Assembly (NCBI GenBank): GCA_001179505.1 | Contig: CDMY01000280.1 | Coordinates: 1 to 59,277, forward strand | Direction of reading: 5' to 3' | DNA: 59,277 nt | Source of the DNA: Vitrella brassicaformis | Taxonomy: Eukaryota; Sar; Vitrellaceae | Shown here: one piece after another, positions 35,820-46,212 of the stretch | Layout of the letters: the number at the start of each line of letters is the position of its first letter | Numbering within the stretch: the stretch's first letter is position 1 | Program-made: the position numbers and the translations under genes | Notes under the pieces: model-generated | What the model was told of the DNA's origin: nothing | The model's database searches: none | The model's input: the letters and a program-made list of their open reading frames with translations, nothing else

Positions 35820-36489
35820 GGGCTTGAATACGGGCGGCTGGTAAAGGAGATATCGTGTTCCACAGAGGTGGCTGGATCGATCCTCGAGCCACACAAGGGC
35901 GAGACAAGACGCCCGCCACCCAAGGGCGAGAGCCACCGGGGCGGGCGAGATTAGCGACCCTTGCTCGTTGGACGCGGCTATGGCGCAGCGGGTGAGGGCG
36001 CAGCAGTCGGCACCAGCAGCGAAGATTACAACAATATTGCATCTCGGGTGATAGCCAAGGGTAGGAAGATAAGCTGACAACGCTGCCGCCGGCGCGCTCA
36101 AGTCGTTATGCGTCGACGGGAAGGCTGCACAGGAGAGCTACACACAGCCATCCAGAGACACAACAAGTGGCACACACAGCCATGCAGAGACACAACACTG
36201 GCACTTCGTTTTGGCAGTCTCTCGCATTATTTGTGTGATCAGGCCTCACTCAGGCGATGTAGGGCGCCGTATCTTGTGCGGCAATGGACAGAGAAGCGGC
36301 TGTGGGGGAGTGAGCAACAATACGCCATCAGTTGAGTCGATGATGACACACTCACGCCGCGTCGCGGCTAAAACCACCATAACTAGTACACACAAAGCCA
36401 GACACACAGGGGGGAGACACATGAGCATCTGACTCGCTCGGTGTGTCACTCTCTCACCTTGCTTGTCTGTCCACATCTGCATTCCTTGC
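35820..36489. other. Spacer between two minus-strand genes
   Basis: Contains an open minus-strand frame (35820-36101) with no ATG and low protein likeness, and a direct repeat 'agagacacaaca' near 36153 and 36185. Nothing else recognised. Confidence 0.35.
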
Positions 36490-36787
36490 TCACGCAATGG
36501 GCCTGAACTCGTAGACGATGGGCAGATCCCTTATGCCGTCGTAAAACGCCAAGGAAACGTAGCAAGAGGCGACTCCCACGAACCAAAGGCCATCCAGATG
36601 TACCCCACAGCCCACACAAAGCTGGGCACCACGAACGGAATCGCAAACAGGCCCATATTATTGGGCGTCAGGGCAAGGGCAGCTCAACTTGGCTGATGAT
36701 ATGGAGGTAACGGTAGACGTACTCGGCTGATACGACGGCAAAGTAGAAGAAGACGCAGACGCCGACGGAAAGCGAAAACAGACCCAT
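36490..36787 (-). pseudogene. Small membrane protein, frame-disrupted copy
   Basis: Reads as three blocks in different frames: from 36787 MGLFSLSVGVCVFFYFAVVS to HIISQ; from 36656 MGLFAIPFVVPSFVWAVGYIW; then 'WFVGVASCYVSLAFYDGIRD' ending 'EFRPIA' and a stop at 36490. Each block is hydrophobic and matches the plus-strand neighbour in order. No splice pairs restore one frame. Either a decayed copy or short unrecognised introns. Function unknown. Confidence 0.45.
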
Positions 36788-36841
36788 CTTGGGGGAGACT
36801 GGGGGCCGGAGGGGGCTTGCAAGCTCGCTGTCGCATGCGCA

Positions 36842-37181
36842 ATGGAGTTCGCCTCTTTCGTGGGCATGTGTTTCGTGGTCTACTGCTTCTTCGGCCTCAT
36901 CGAGTACGGCGTTAACTTCTACAACGAAACCGTCCGGCGCAACCCGCACCTTTCCCACCTCTCACGGACCCACTGGATTCGCTATGTTGATTGAAGCAGC
37001 CAGCATGGTGGCCGTCCTGCCCTTCGCCGTGCCCAGCTTTGTGTGGGCCGTTGGGCAATGCTGGACATTCCTCGTCTGCCTTTCCATCTATCTGAGCATC
37101 ACCAGCGTCGCCACCGTCGCTGTCCACCCTGGCTTCGACTTCTCGAGACGGGATGTCAACATCGCGTGGTTTCCATTCTGA
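36842..37181 (+). CDS. Small membrane protein, inverted paralogue
   Basis: First block: ATG 36842, 'MEFASFVGMCFVVYCFFGLI' then 'EYGVNFYNETVRR', stop at about 36992. Second block, overlapping in another frame: 'AVLPFAVPSFVWAVGQCW' to 'RRDVNIAWFPF', stop at 37181. The second block matches the minus-strand neighbour (IPFVVPSFVWAVGYIW), and the first matches its first helix. As in the neighbour, helix 1 and the later helices are in different frames with no good intron between them. The start lies 54 bases from the opposite gene. It could be a frameshifted pseudogene, two overlapping small ORFs, or a gene with an odd intron. Confidence 0.45.
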
Positions 37182-38087
37182 CTCAGGTCTTAGAAGACAA
37201 ACAATGTGACCACTCGTCGAGCAGTGTTCGAGGCTCGTGTATGTATCGCTGTGTTTGTCTGCTTGACAGTGTGTCTCTCTGTGTTGTTGCTCAGAACCCA
37301 CTCGCGCGGCCCTGTAATTATCTTCGCCCGTCAACCAACCGGCAGCCCACCACTCTGATGCATTCGAAGATGACATTTTTCCAAGAAGCAGCAGCAGCGT
37401 GGTGACGGCGCGTCGGGAGCGTCATCTGATCTGCAAGTGCTTGTTCTGTCGCTGGCAACGCCCAATGATGGCTATCCTGGTGGGAATTGTAAAGAGCTGA
37501 CTTCTTCGTCTGTGGCCATCTTCTGCTGCTGGGGTGGGTGGCGGGGGCCCTATGAGTAGTCGTTTTGATTTCATCGGTGGAGGGATTGGAAAAGGGCGAT
37601 CTGGCTGAACAAGAAGCCCTGCCGGTCCCAGGAAGAACACACCAGCACACGCACAAGTTGGGCTCCCCCTTGACCCCGGAACCACGTATTATGCCGGCGG
37701 CTACACACTGAGCCCGACCTTTTGGGACAAGTCTATCGCGCGCGCAAACAGCGAGACACAGCTATGTCCAAGACCCACCAAAGCACTTCAGGAGGGCTGG
37801 CCATCACGCGGCTACTTCCAAGAGAGAGAGATAAGGGCAGATGAGGGAATAGGCGGCAAATCAGGACACTCGGGTGATGACGAACAGAGACATGCGAATA
37901 CGGGTTGATTGTCCTGTCTATGTCCTTTCAGGTTCCTCCCACCTTCGTTGCATCGCCGGCGCCTCCTGCGGCTTCGTCACCCGATGTCAATCTGAACATG
38001 TTCGGCCTCATTTTGTAAGTGGCGCGCCACCAGCTTTCAGTACCATCCCGACCTTCGTACGGCCCGGCCGCCAGAGAGCGGGCCAAA
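37182..38087. other. Spacer, 0.9 kb
   Basis: No exon or repeat array recognised. Open frames in 37318-37685 (minus) have no splice or protein-like support. Confidence 0.35.
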
Positions 38088-38155
38088 ATGGCGCTGCTTT
38101 GTCTTCGAGTTGGTCGCAAGCCAAGGATGCTGAGAAACGCAGCGAGCCCCCCCCC

Positions 38156-38455
38156 NNNNNNNNNNNNNNNNNNNNNNNNNNNNNNNNNNNNNNNNNNNNN
38201 NNNNNNNNNNNNNNNNNNNNNNNNNNNNNNNNNNNNNNNNNNNNNNNNNNNNNNNNNNNNNNNNNNNNNNNNNNNNNNNNNNNNNNNNNNNNNNNNNNNN
38301 NNNNNNNNNNNNNNNNNNNNNNNNNNNNNNNNNNNNNNNNNNNNNNNNNNNNNNNNNNNNNNNNNNNNNNNNNNNNNNNNNNNNNNNNNNNNNNNNNNNN
38401 NNNNNNNNNNNNNNNNNNNNNNNNNNNNNNNNNNNNNNNNNNNNNNNNNNNNNNN
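38156..38455. other. Assembly gap flanked by poly-C
   Basis: 300 Ns between runs of C. In copy B the matching stretch between 'gcagcgag' and 'agtgtctcccc' is only about 40 bases, so the true gap is probably far shorter than 300. Confidence 0.8.
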
Positions 38456-38632
38456 CCCCCCCCCTTGGCCCCCTGCAACAGAGTGTCTCCCCTTCCCGCC
38501 ACCCTTTTGATTTCCCTCTTACTCTCTCTCTGCTCGTGCCAGTCGATAAGCACGCCCTCAGCCCGTGGAAAAGGGAAGCGGCCGGCCCAATCCCCATCTC
38601 TCTTGTGACGAAAAGCTGTCGACAGCGGTGCT

Positions 38633-38851
38633 ATGACGATGCAGCGGCCCACGGCTAGGGCGGACAGTGACTACACCAACACCAACACGCCCGAGAAAAG
38701 CAGCGGCATGCCGCCGACACACAACAGCACACATGAGAAGAGTGTCTCGGCGGGCCCCCGACAGGACCGCCACCCCAGGACACCCGAACAGCCCAGATCG
38801 CTGACAGTGTGGTTCCGACACATGTGGCCCCTGTTGCTGCTGCCCTTCTGA
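38633..38851 (+). CDS. Small protein with hydrophobic C-terminus, 72 residues
   Basis: ATG 38633 gives a polar, Thr/Pro/Arg-rich chain (MTMQRPTARADSDYTNTN...) that ends in 'LTVWFRHMWPLLLLPF', a short hydrophobic tail that could insert in a membrane. No family recognised. The matching ORF in copy B is cut after 21 codons, so selection on this frame is doubtful. It may be a fragment of a spliced gene spanning the gap. Confidence 0.35.
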   Translation: MTMQRPTARADSDYTNTNTPEKSSGMPPTHNSTHEKSVSAGPRQDRHPRTPEQPRSLTVWFRHMWPLLLLPF

Positions 38852-38989
38852 CGACACGGCCGTTACGTCGAATTGTTTCATCCCGTCCACAGCGCTGGAG
38901 ATCTGAGCATCACAAGGCAATCCCCTCGGTCTCACATATCGTGGCCACCGGGAGTTGACGCATAGAAGGCCCAGCTGTCTCTATCTAAG

Positions 38990-39520
38990 ATGGCGGTGCT
39001 TTGCCTTCTTCTCCTGGCTCGCAAGCGGAGGACGTTGTAAAAAAGCAGCGAGGCCAGCGTCCCCCTTTCAGCCATTCCCCTGCAGCAAAGTGTCTCCCCT
39101 TGCCGCTACCTTTTTTCCCTCTCATTCGCTCGCCGTTCGTGACAGCCGATAGGGACCGAAACACAACTTCAGCCTCCGCAAGTAGGGAGACGGCCGGCCG
39201 AATCTCCATCTTTTTGTAAGGAGAGAAGCTAAGGAGAGAAGCTACAGCGGTTATGACGGTGAAGGGGCACACGGCCAGGGCGGACAGTGGCTACACGACC
39301 ACCAACACGTCAGACTAGGGAAGGGCCATGCTGCCGACTCAACCTCCCACACGTGGTCGACGGCCCCACCGCTCTCAGGACACCCGAGCGGTCCCCATCT
39401 TGCTGACAGTGCTGTTCTGGCACACGTGGCCCATGATGCTGCTGACCTTGACGAGCCGGCTGCTATGTCAAATTATTTCATCCCGTCAGCACACCCACCT
39501 GACCATCACAAGGCAATCCC
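38990..39520 (+). repeat. Direct repeat, copy B
   Basis: Second copy of the 38088-38925 unit, without a gap and shorter, with an extra 15-base internal duplication ('aaggagagaagctaaggag'-like at 39218-39245). The two copies diverge by many substitutions and indels, so the duplication is not recent. Confidence 0.85.
39253..39318 (+). pseudogene. Truncated copy of the 38633 small ORF
   Basis: MTVKGHTARADSGYTTTNTSD then stop; aligns with the first 21 residues of the copy A ORF. The stop arises where copy A reads PEKSS. The downstream DNA still matches copy A. Confidence 0.6.
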
Positions 39521-39789
39521 CACGATACCGCACTTCGACCGAACGACCACCATACGTGTTAACAAAAGACAATGGCAGGCAGGCCTTCATCCATCCCGTG
39601 TGTGTGGTGCTTTGCCCGTGCGTGTCTGCTGCAGGTAAGAACCACTCTTGCCCCTCCCTGCTCTCCTACCATTACATAAGCTACAGGCGACTTCGGTCGT
39701 AACTTCCTGGAGATAAGAACACCGTCAAGTGGCCGCCCGCTCTATAACAACACCCTCATGTGTCTGCGCACTCTAAGTTAAGAAGGCTT

Positions 39790-41523
39790 ATGGTAAACGG
39801 CCCCACTCGCTTGCCCGATGGCGGGAAACCGCAAAGCCAGGTAGCGACGACCGTCTGTGGCTGTGTGTCAGGCCCTCTGCGCGTCGCTGGTGTGGCTTGC
39901 CTGAGATCTCTACGGCCATCAGGTGTGCCGTCACACGCACACACATCCATGCACACAGCACCGTTCCTCTCTCCTTGTCTGTCTGTCTGTCTGTCTGTTT
40001 GTGTGTGTGTGGGTGGGTGGGTGGGTGGGTGGGTGGCTGGTCAGTCACCCGATCGATCTCTGCAGACTCGCAGCGCCAAGTCACAGACCTGATCCGGACG
40101 CGGCTGTCAGTCTGCCTGGCTCGTTCGGTGTCTGCGTGTCTGCGGCGGCCCAGGAGGAAGGGCCGCTCGCACTGGCTGTATCAGAGGGGGCGTTGGCTCC
40201 ATGGGGCTGGGGTGTTCGTGCCTGGGGAGCCTCTGATTTTCTGAGGGTGCCCCCCTGGGGATGGCCGTGTGGAGATAGTGTGTTGATTGGCCTGGATGTA
40301 TGCGCCGTGCTGGTTGGCTGTCTGTCTGTCAGTCTGCATGTCTGTCTGTCCATTGCACTCACGTGTGGGGTGGTCGGTGGTGCTGGTGTCGCTCGACATT
40401 CCCTTCTACAAGGACGTCCAGTTCCTCGTCCGCAAACACTGCACCGGGTCGCCGCTCACCCTCATCTCGGTGTACGCTCATTGACTGACACCGCCACAGA
40501 CGCACCGGATGGTACACATATGGATGTGGTTTTTGTGTGTGTGTTTGTGTGTGTGTGTGCAGGTCTAATCTGCTGCATCTGTTGTCCCATCCCTTGTGGC
40601 TGTTTGTCCGGATCGCATACAAATCCATCTTCTGGACAGCCATCCTGGTCGGTGGGGATGAGCCATTCATCCATCCACACAGACAGACACACGCACAGAC
40701 GGACTGCTGGCAGGCCTGTGTTGACGCGTGTGTGTGTGTGCAGTTCTTTGTGCTATACATGTATCTTTTGTACCAGAACTTCACCAAAGGAGGTACGCAT
40801 ACACCAAAGGGAGGGCCACAACTGCACGTATTATATCTGCCCGCTTGTGTCAGGCGGCCCGCCGTATTTGCCGTCGGTCGGCCAAGTCAGGATGTTCTTT
40901 GTGCAGATTGTACGCACACACACACATGTACATAAACACGTCCACACACATGGGTGTGTGTGCCTCCATCCATTTATCCATCGACAGGCTGATTGGGTGT
41001 ACAATGCCAACAACAGATATCGGCCTGTAGGAGAGGGCAACACGGGTACCCTCTCACCCAGCAAACACCCGTGCAACCGCACGGATGCATGTGTGTGTGT
41101 ATGGTGATTGTGTCAGGCCTTCCGTCCCTCTCGCGACACACGCACAAGAGAAACGGTACGCACACACGTACATTCAACATTGGATGTGTGGATGTCTGCT
41201 GTCCTCATTGCTGCAGACAGGGGCGCCTCAATGAGCAACTTCAGCTTCCCAGACCCTGGTCGGCCGACCGGCGCCCACCATGCCAATGCCACGACGCGTG
41301 TCTGTTATGATGGCTTTGTGTCCATCTGTCGTGCAGACGAGGACGAGATGACGGGCACATCCTACCAGGTCGTCACCTCATCACACGTACGTGGGCAGAC
41401 ACGACAAGCAACATTCCGTTGCCGTGCAGACTTCCATGTGTCTCGGTCGCTTGTGTGTGTGTATATCAGGCTCCTCAGCCAGAGCCGAGACGCGTAGAGG
41501 GGCTCATCTATGGGTCGGTGTGA
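39790..41523 (+). CDS. Orphan membrane protein with two close helices
   Basis: Eleven exons with consistent phases: 39790-39922, 40066-40127, 40154-40277, 40333-40471, 40563-40647, 40744-40792, 40854-40909, 40988-41045, 41117-41155, 41217-41386, 41470-41523; 322 residues. From exon 4 on the model is good: a hydrophobic hairpin (LLHLLSHPLWLFVRIAYKSI, FWTAILFFVLYMYLLYQNF) between soluble parts, then 'PSVGQVRMFFVQIADWVYNA', a Ser/Pro stretch and a Cys pair (RVCYDGFVSICRADEDE). Exons 1-3 are less sure and the true start may differ. No family recognised; an endomembrane location is plausible. Confidence 0.6.
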
Positions 41524-41918
41524 CGAAAGTGTAGATGGATGGATGTACAGCCAGCAGCTGCCTCACGTGTACCTCCCGGTGTTCCACACACAGGGAGGCG
41601 TTTCTGCGTATGTGTGTACCTGTGCTAGTACCTGTGTTTATGGTCGTCTCTGATTGACATACTTGTGCCGTCCGTCCGTGTCTGTCTGCACTGACGAGAC
41701 CACACACACTGCCTGTGAATACATCATTGCCGTTGATTGAATCCCTTGAGAGAGCGGTTTCGCGGAAGTCTGAAATCCTTGGCTTCGCGAGCTCCTCCCT
41801 AAGCTCGCCCTCCCTAAGCTCGCCGGCTTCCTCGTAAGCTGTGAGCTCCCACCGTCGGGGTTCCCCAGAAGGCATCCAGGGAAGGCATTAGCCGGCTGTA
41901 GAGAAGAGAATCACCGTC
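41524..41918. other. Spacer before the ankyrin/membrane array
   Basis: No exon recognised. A direct repeat 'gagctcctccctaagctcgccctccctaagctcgccggc' type (12-base 'ctccctaagctc' twice, 41792-41822) lies just upstream of unit 1. Confidence 0.4.
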
Positions 41919-43947
41919 ATGATGGCCGGCGGACAGCCTTCCACCTCACAGGCTTCATCCAGCCAAGGTCCCAGAAGGGTCTCATGGCAAATGTTCCTCG
42001 CAGAGAACATCATGCTCATCCTCCTGGGCTCCTTCGCGGCTCGTAAGCAACAGCAGGCCTCTAAAATCTCGCACCATATGATGTGTGCCTCTCTCTCTGC
42101 CCCCATTGCATATGTGCAGTGACCGACTGGTTCTCCTTCTGGGAGATGATTATCGACGAGCCGTCCCAGTACACAATCCCCCTCCTGTGCAAGCGGCTCC
42201 TTCTCGCCTCTGCCTCTGTCTCTACGGCTCTGCTCGTCCTCAAATGGTGCCTGGAGTACGCCCAAATGAATGCCACACTGGTACGCAGGAGAAGCCTTTG
42301 TGTGAGCAGTTTGCTGGCGACTTTGGTGCCTTGCGGCCGCTCAGGTGCAGCGCAAAAAGCCACCCTTGGGCGACATGGAGTTAGGCGAATACTCCCATCT
42401 CATCGACTCGGGCGTGGACTCGCAGGCAGCGACCCCGCGAGGGCCGTCTCCCACGGCACCCATCATCGCTTGCTTCTACCGGCCCGACCCTCCTCGGTGG
42501 CTCGTCAGGATGATCACGGTGCTGAGCGGCATCTCCGTCCTCAACGACAGCATCGACTTCATCAACATCGTGATCATTCTTTGCGCCATCGGCAACCCCC
42601 GAAGCCATGCGATGGGGATACTCATCAGCAATCTCTCCTTGAATCTGCTGAACGCTATCGCCTCAGCCTACAAGGCAATGGGATTCGAAGCCTCCCGAGA
42701 GCGCATGAAACAAATGGCGGAAATAATAGCGCGAAGACCCCAGAGAGGCGATTGGATCCCGGCAGGGTGTTGGCTCACTGTGTTTTGCGCCTTGGGGGTG
42801 ATCGGCTCTCTTTGTGCATACTGGGGGTGGAGCTGGATTGGGGATTACCTATGGTGGCCTTCCATCCTGCTGATTCTGATTTTTGTTATGGAGCCATTTC
42901 TTCGTAGCATCCTCCGATCCTGCAAGGCTAGCTTGCCCCGCTTCGCCACCCCGACAGAGCGCTTGCGAGAAGAGCTTCTTCTCTTCGACTACAGCCGATT
43001 GGGTCTTTTGCATGTGCTGATCGCGGAGCTTGTCTGTACAACCAGCACGTGGATTACCTTCTTCACAATTGCGGTGTTCAACGAGAGAGTTCCGACATGG
43101 CTTTGGCGCCTCTACTTTCTCATCCCCGCCACAGAAACCCTCATCCTTTACCCTTCTCTAATCGCAACACTCGAGCAGAAAATTGACGCCAGAGCCCATC
43201 GCCATTCGACCAAAGAACGTCTTTTTCAAACACTCCACGAAGCCCTTCTCTCCCTTATATGCAATGTCCTCTTCCTCTGTTATCCCACTTACCAGCTGCA
43301 GCTGCTCCTCATTGCCAACATCATTCTGACGGTGGCAGTCGTCAGTTGTGAGCGTACTAGAAGAGACATAGGCCTCCGACACGCCGGGCTCGTCTACTGG
43401 ATCGATCAAGCCCGACACGGAGACGCTGCGGTAATGGCTGTAAAGATGCTTCTCGACGGTGGCGCAGATCCAAATATGGCAAATGGAGAGCCACTCCATC
43501 ACGCAGTGATGGCCGAGACAGAGACCGACATCCCCTTGGTGCGGGATGCTGAAGATGCAGCTTCTACTTGAATATTCAACACTGTGGAGCTGCTGTTGGA
43601 AGCCGGAGCAGACCCCAATCTTGGCAGACGGCAGCTGTTTGGCGGCCTAGTCGTGGCGCCTTTGGACGAAGTGGTGAGTGGGGGGATAAGCATAAAGAGA
43701 TGAATGCCATATAGATTCACACACGGCCTGACTGAGTGCCATGTGTGTGCAGGTAATACAGTCGGAGCTGAAGGACGTCGCCGCCCTCCTCAAAGCCAAT
43801 GGGGCTCAGCATTCGGACCACTACTATAAATACGGCGGGCACATCAATCAGGCACGCTACGCTGCCCTTTTGATCCGATTCAAGGCACTGATTCGCAAGA
43901 AGAATGTTTGGCGACGAGAATCCGTACAAGAAGACTTAGATGATTGA
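41919..43947 (+). pseudogene. Membrane/ankyrin unit 1, cut by in-frame TGA
   Basis: Exons 41919-42042, 42120-42280, 42345-43673, 43753-43947. The frame opens at ATG 41919 (MMAGGQPSTSQ), runs through a conserved first helix (NIMLILLGSFAA), a hairpin (TDWFSFWEMIIDEPSQYT, 'ALLVLKWCLEY'), several further membrane helices, and one ankyrin-like repeat (LLLDGGADPNMANGEPLHHAV). It then meets TGA at 43569-43571, where units 2 and 3 read 'ARDRIFNTVELLLEAG'. Beyond the stop the same frame continues to the normal end (AGADPNLG, EDLDD). So either it is a pseudogene or it makes a protein of about 505 residues lacking the last ankyrin repeat. It is the only unit with a clear start codon in exon 1. Confidence 0.7.
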
Positions 43948-43994
43948 AATGTAGATCACTCAAGTGGGTATGATGCCTATGTTTTTTTTTGCAG

Positions 43995-46165
43995 TGGAAG
44001 GAAGAACCAGAGCGACGCGAGGAAATCGAAAAAGAGCTAGGGGATGAAGAGAAAGCACTCGAAGCCGACTTGAAGACCCTCGCTGAGGCAGTGCGTGCAG
44101 AAACAGCCGATGGACGTGTCTTCGCATCGTCAATTTCATCCAGCCAAGGGCCCAGACGACTATCTCTGCAGGTCTTCCTGCAAGAGAACGTCATGCTCAT
44201 CCTCCTGGGGGCCTTCGCGGCACGTAAGCAACAGCAGACCTCTTACTATCTCTCACGCCATCATGAGGTTTCTCTCTTCCCCATTGCACATCTGCAGTGA
44301 CCGACTGGTTCTCCTTCTGGGAGATGATTATCGACGAGCCGTCCCAATACACCATTCCCCTCCTGTGCAAGCGGCTCCTTCTCGCATCTGCCTCTGTCTC
44401 TACGGCTCTGCTCGTCCTCAAATGGTGCCTGGAGTACGTCCAAATGAATGCCACACTGGTACGTAGGGGAGACGTCTTCGTGTAAGCAATTTGCTGACGT
44501 CTTTGGTGCCTTGCGGTCGCTCAGGTGCAGCGCAAAAAGGGAACCTCGGCCGACATCGAATTAGGCGAATACTCCCGTCTCATCGACCCGGCCGTGGACT
44601 CTCAGGCAGCGACCCCGCGAGGGCCGTCTCCCCCGGCACCCACCATCGCTCGCTTCCACCGGCCCGACCCTCCTCGGTGGCTCGTCAGGGTGATCACGGT
44701 GCTGAGCGGCATCTCTGTCCTCAACGACAGCATCGACTTCACCAACGTCGTTATCATTCTTTGCGCCATCGGCAACCCTCGAAGCCATGCGACTGGAATA
44801 CTCATCAGCAATCTCTCCTTGAATCTGCTGAATGCTATCGCCTCAGCCTACAAGGGAATGGGCTTTGAAGCCTCGCGAGAGCGCATGCACCAGCTGGCGC
44901 GAATGGTATCCGGAGGCCCGAGAGAGAACAAGGGGCTGTTCGATTGCTGTTCGATTTTCTTCGATTTCTGCCTCATATGGGGGACTTAATTTGCCTCTGT
45001 GGGGTGATCGGCGTGCTTTGCGCTCGATCTGAGGTAATCAGGGCCCTTCTTGCTGATTCGTGCCACGGTTGGATAAGTTAGACTGGGCCTTTTTTTTGGT
45101 GGCTTGCCTTGGCTACGATGCTGATGATGCTAATGGCGGAACTCTTTGTTGGCATCGTGACGCATTGCTTGATCCCAAAGGAGCTTCTTTCAGATATTCT
45201 TCTCTCCGACTACAGCCGATTGGGGCTTTTGCATGTGCTGATCGCGGAGCTTGTCTACCCAATCAGCACCTGGATTGCCTTCTTTACCACTGCTGTCTTC
45301 AGCGAGAGAGTCCCAACATGGCTTTGGCACCTCTACTTTCTCTGCCCCGCTACAGAAAGCCTCATCCTTTATCCTTCTCTAATCGCAAAACTCGAGGAGA
45401 AAATTGACGCCAGAACTCATCGCCGTTCGACCAAAGGACGTCTCTACACCAGTGAAAGCTTTTTTTTGGCCTGATATGCAATGGCCTCTTCCTCTGCTAT
45501 CCCACTTACCAGCTGCAGCTGCTCCCCATTGCCAACATCATTTTGACGGTGGCAGTTGTCGGTTGTCAGGTTATCCGAAGACACATAGGCCTCCAACACG
45601 CCGAGCTCATCGACAGCATCGATCGAGTTCGAAAGGGAGACGCTCCGTTAATGGCCGCATTGGTGGCCATGAAAAAGCTTCTTGACAGTGGAGCAGATCC
45701 CAACATGGCGGATGGAGAGCCGCTCTATCGCGCAGTGATGGCCGAGACAGCGAGCAGCGGCGACATGCTCTTGGTGTGGGATGCTGAAGCACGCGATAGG
45801 ATTTTCAACACTGTGGAGCTGCTGTTGGAAGCCGGAGCAGACCCCAATCTTGGCACACGTCAGCTGGCCGGCGGCCTGATCGTGGCGCCGTTAGACGAAG
45901 TGGTGAGCGGGGGGATAAAGAGAAAGAGATGGATGCCATCGGGATTCCCATACACACGGCCTGACTGAGTGCCATGTTTGTGCAGGTGATACTGCCGGAG
46001 CTGAAGGATGTCGCCGTCCTCCTCAAAGCCAATGGGGCTCAGCATTCGGACGACTACTATAACTACGGCGGTCACACCAATCATGCACGCTACGCCGCCC
46101 TTTTCACCCGATGCAAAGCACAGATTCGCGACATGAACGCTTGGGTAAAAGATGTGAGCTATTGA
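43995..46165 (+). pseudogene. Membrane/ankyrin unit 2, frameshifted
   Basis: Exons 43995-44223 (a charged coiled-coil, ERREEIEKELGDEEKALEAD, then helix 1), 44298-44458 (hairpin), 44525 onward. The large exon breaks at 44989 (stop after a region that no longer aligns with units 1 and 3) and again at 45474, where a run of eight Ts shifts frame before 'GLICNGLF'. The frame recovers from about 45480 through two ankyrin-like repeats (LLDSGADPNMADGEPLYRAV, 'LLLEAGADPNLG') to 46165. No ATG precedes the coiled-coil exon. Poly-T tracts at both breaks leave room for sequencing error. Confidence 0.75.
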
Positions 46166-46212
46166 AGTCACAATATGATAAATATTGCTCTGATGCCTAC
46201 ATTTTTCTGCAG

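Larger units (their letters stand above)
38088..38925 (+). repeat. Direct repeat, copy A (with gap)
   Basis: Matches copy B at 38990-39520 in order: 'atggcgctgctttg', 'gcagcgag', 'agtgtctccccttcc', 'gacggccggcc'-like, 'tatgacgatg', 'agggcggacagtg.ctac', 'caggacacccgaacag', 'catcacaaggcaatcccc'. Copy A carries the intact small ORF at 38633 and an assembly gap at 38156-38455. Confidence 0.85.

Noticed and set aside
39923-41107. 394-codon plus-strand frame
   Set aside because: It reads straight through several TG/CA-rich introns; the spliced model gives a coherent protein.
43569-43571. TGA in unit 1 as a recoded sense codon
   Set aside because: Other genes here end in TGA in the normal way (for example 27665-27667, 58338-58340), and the sister units have no Trp or Cys at the site.
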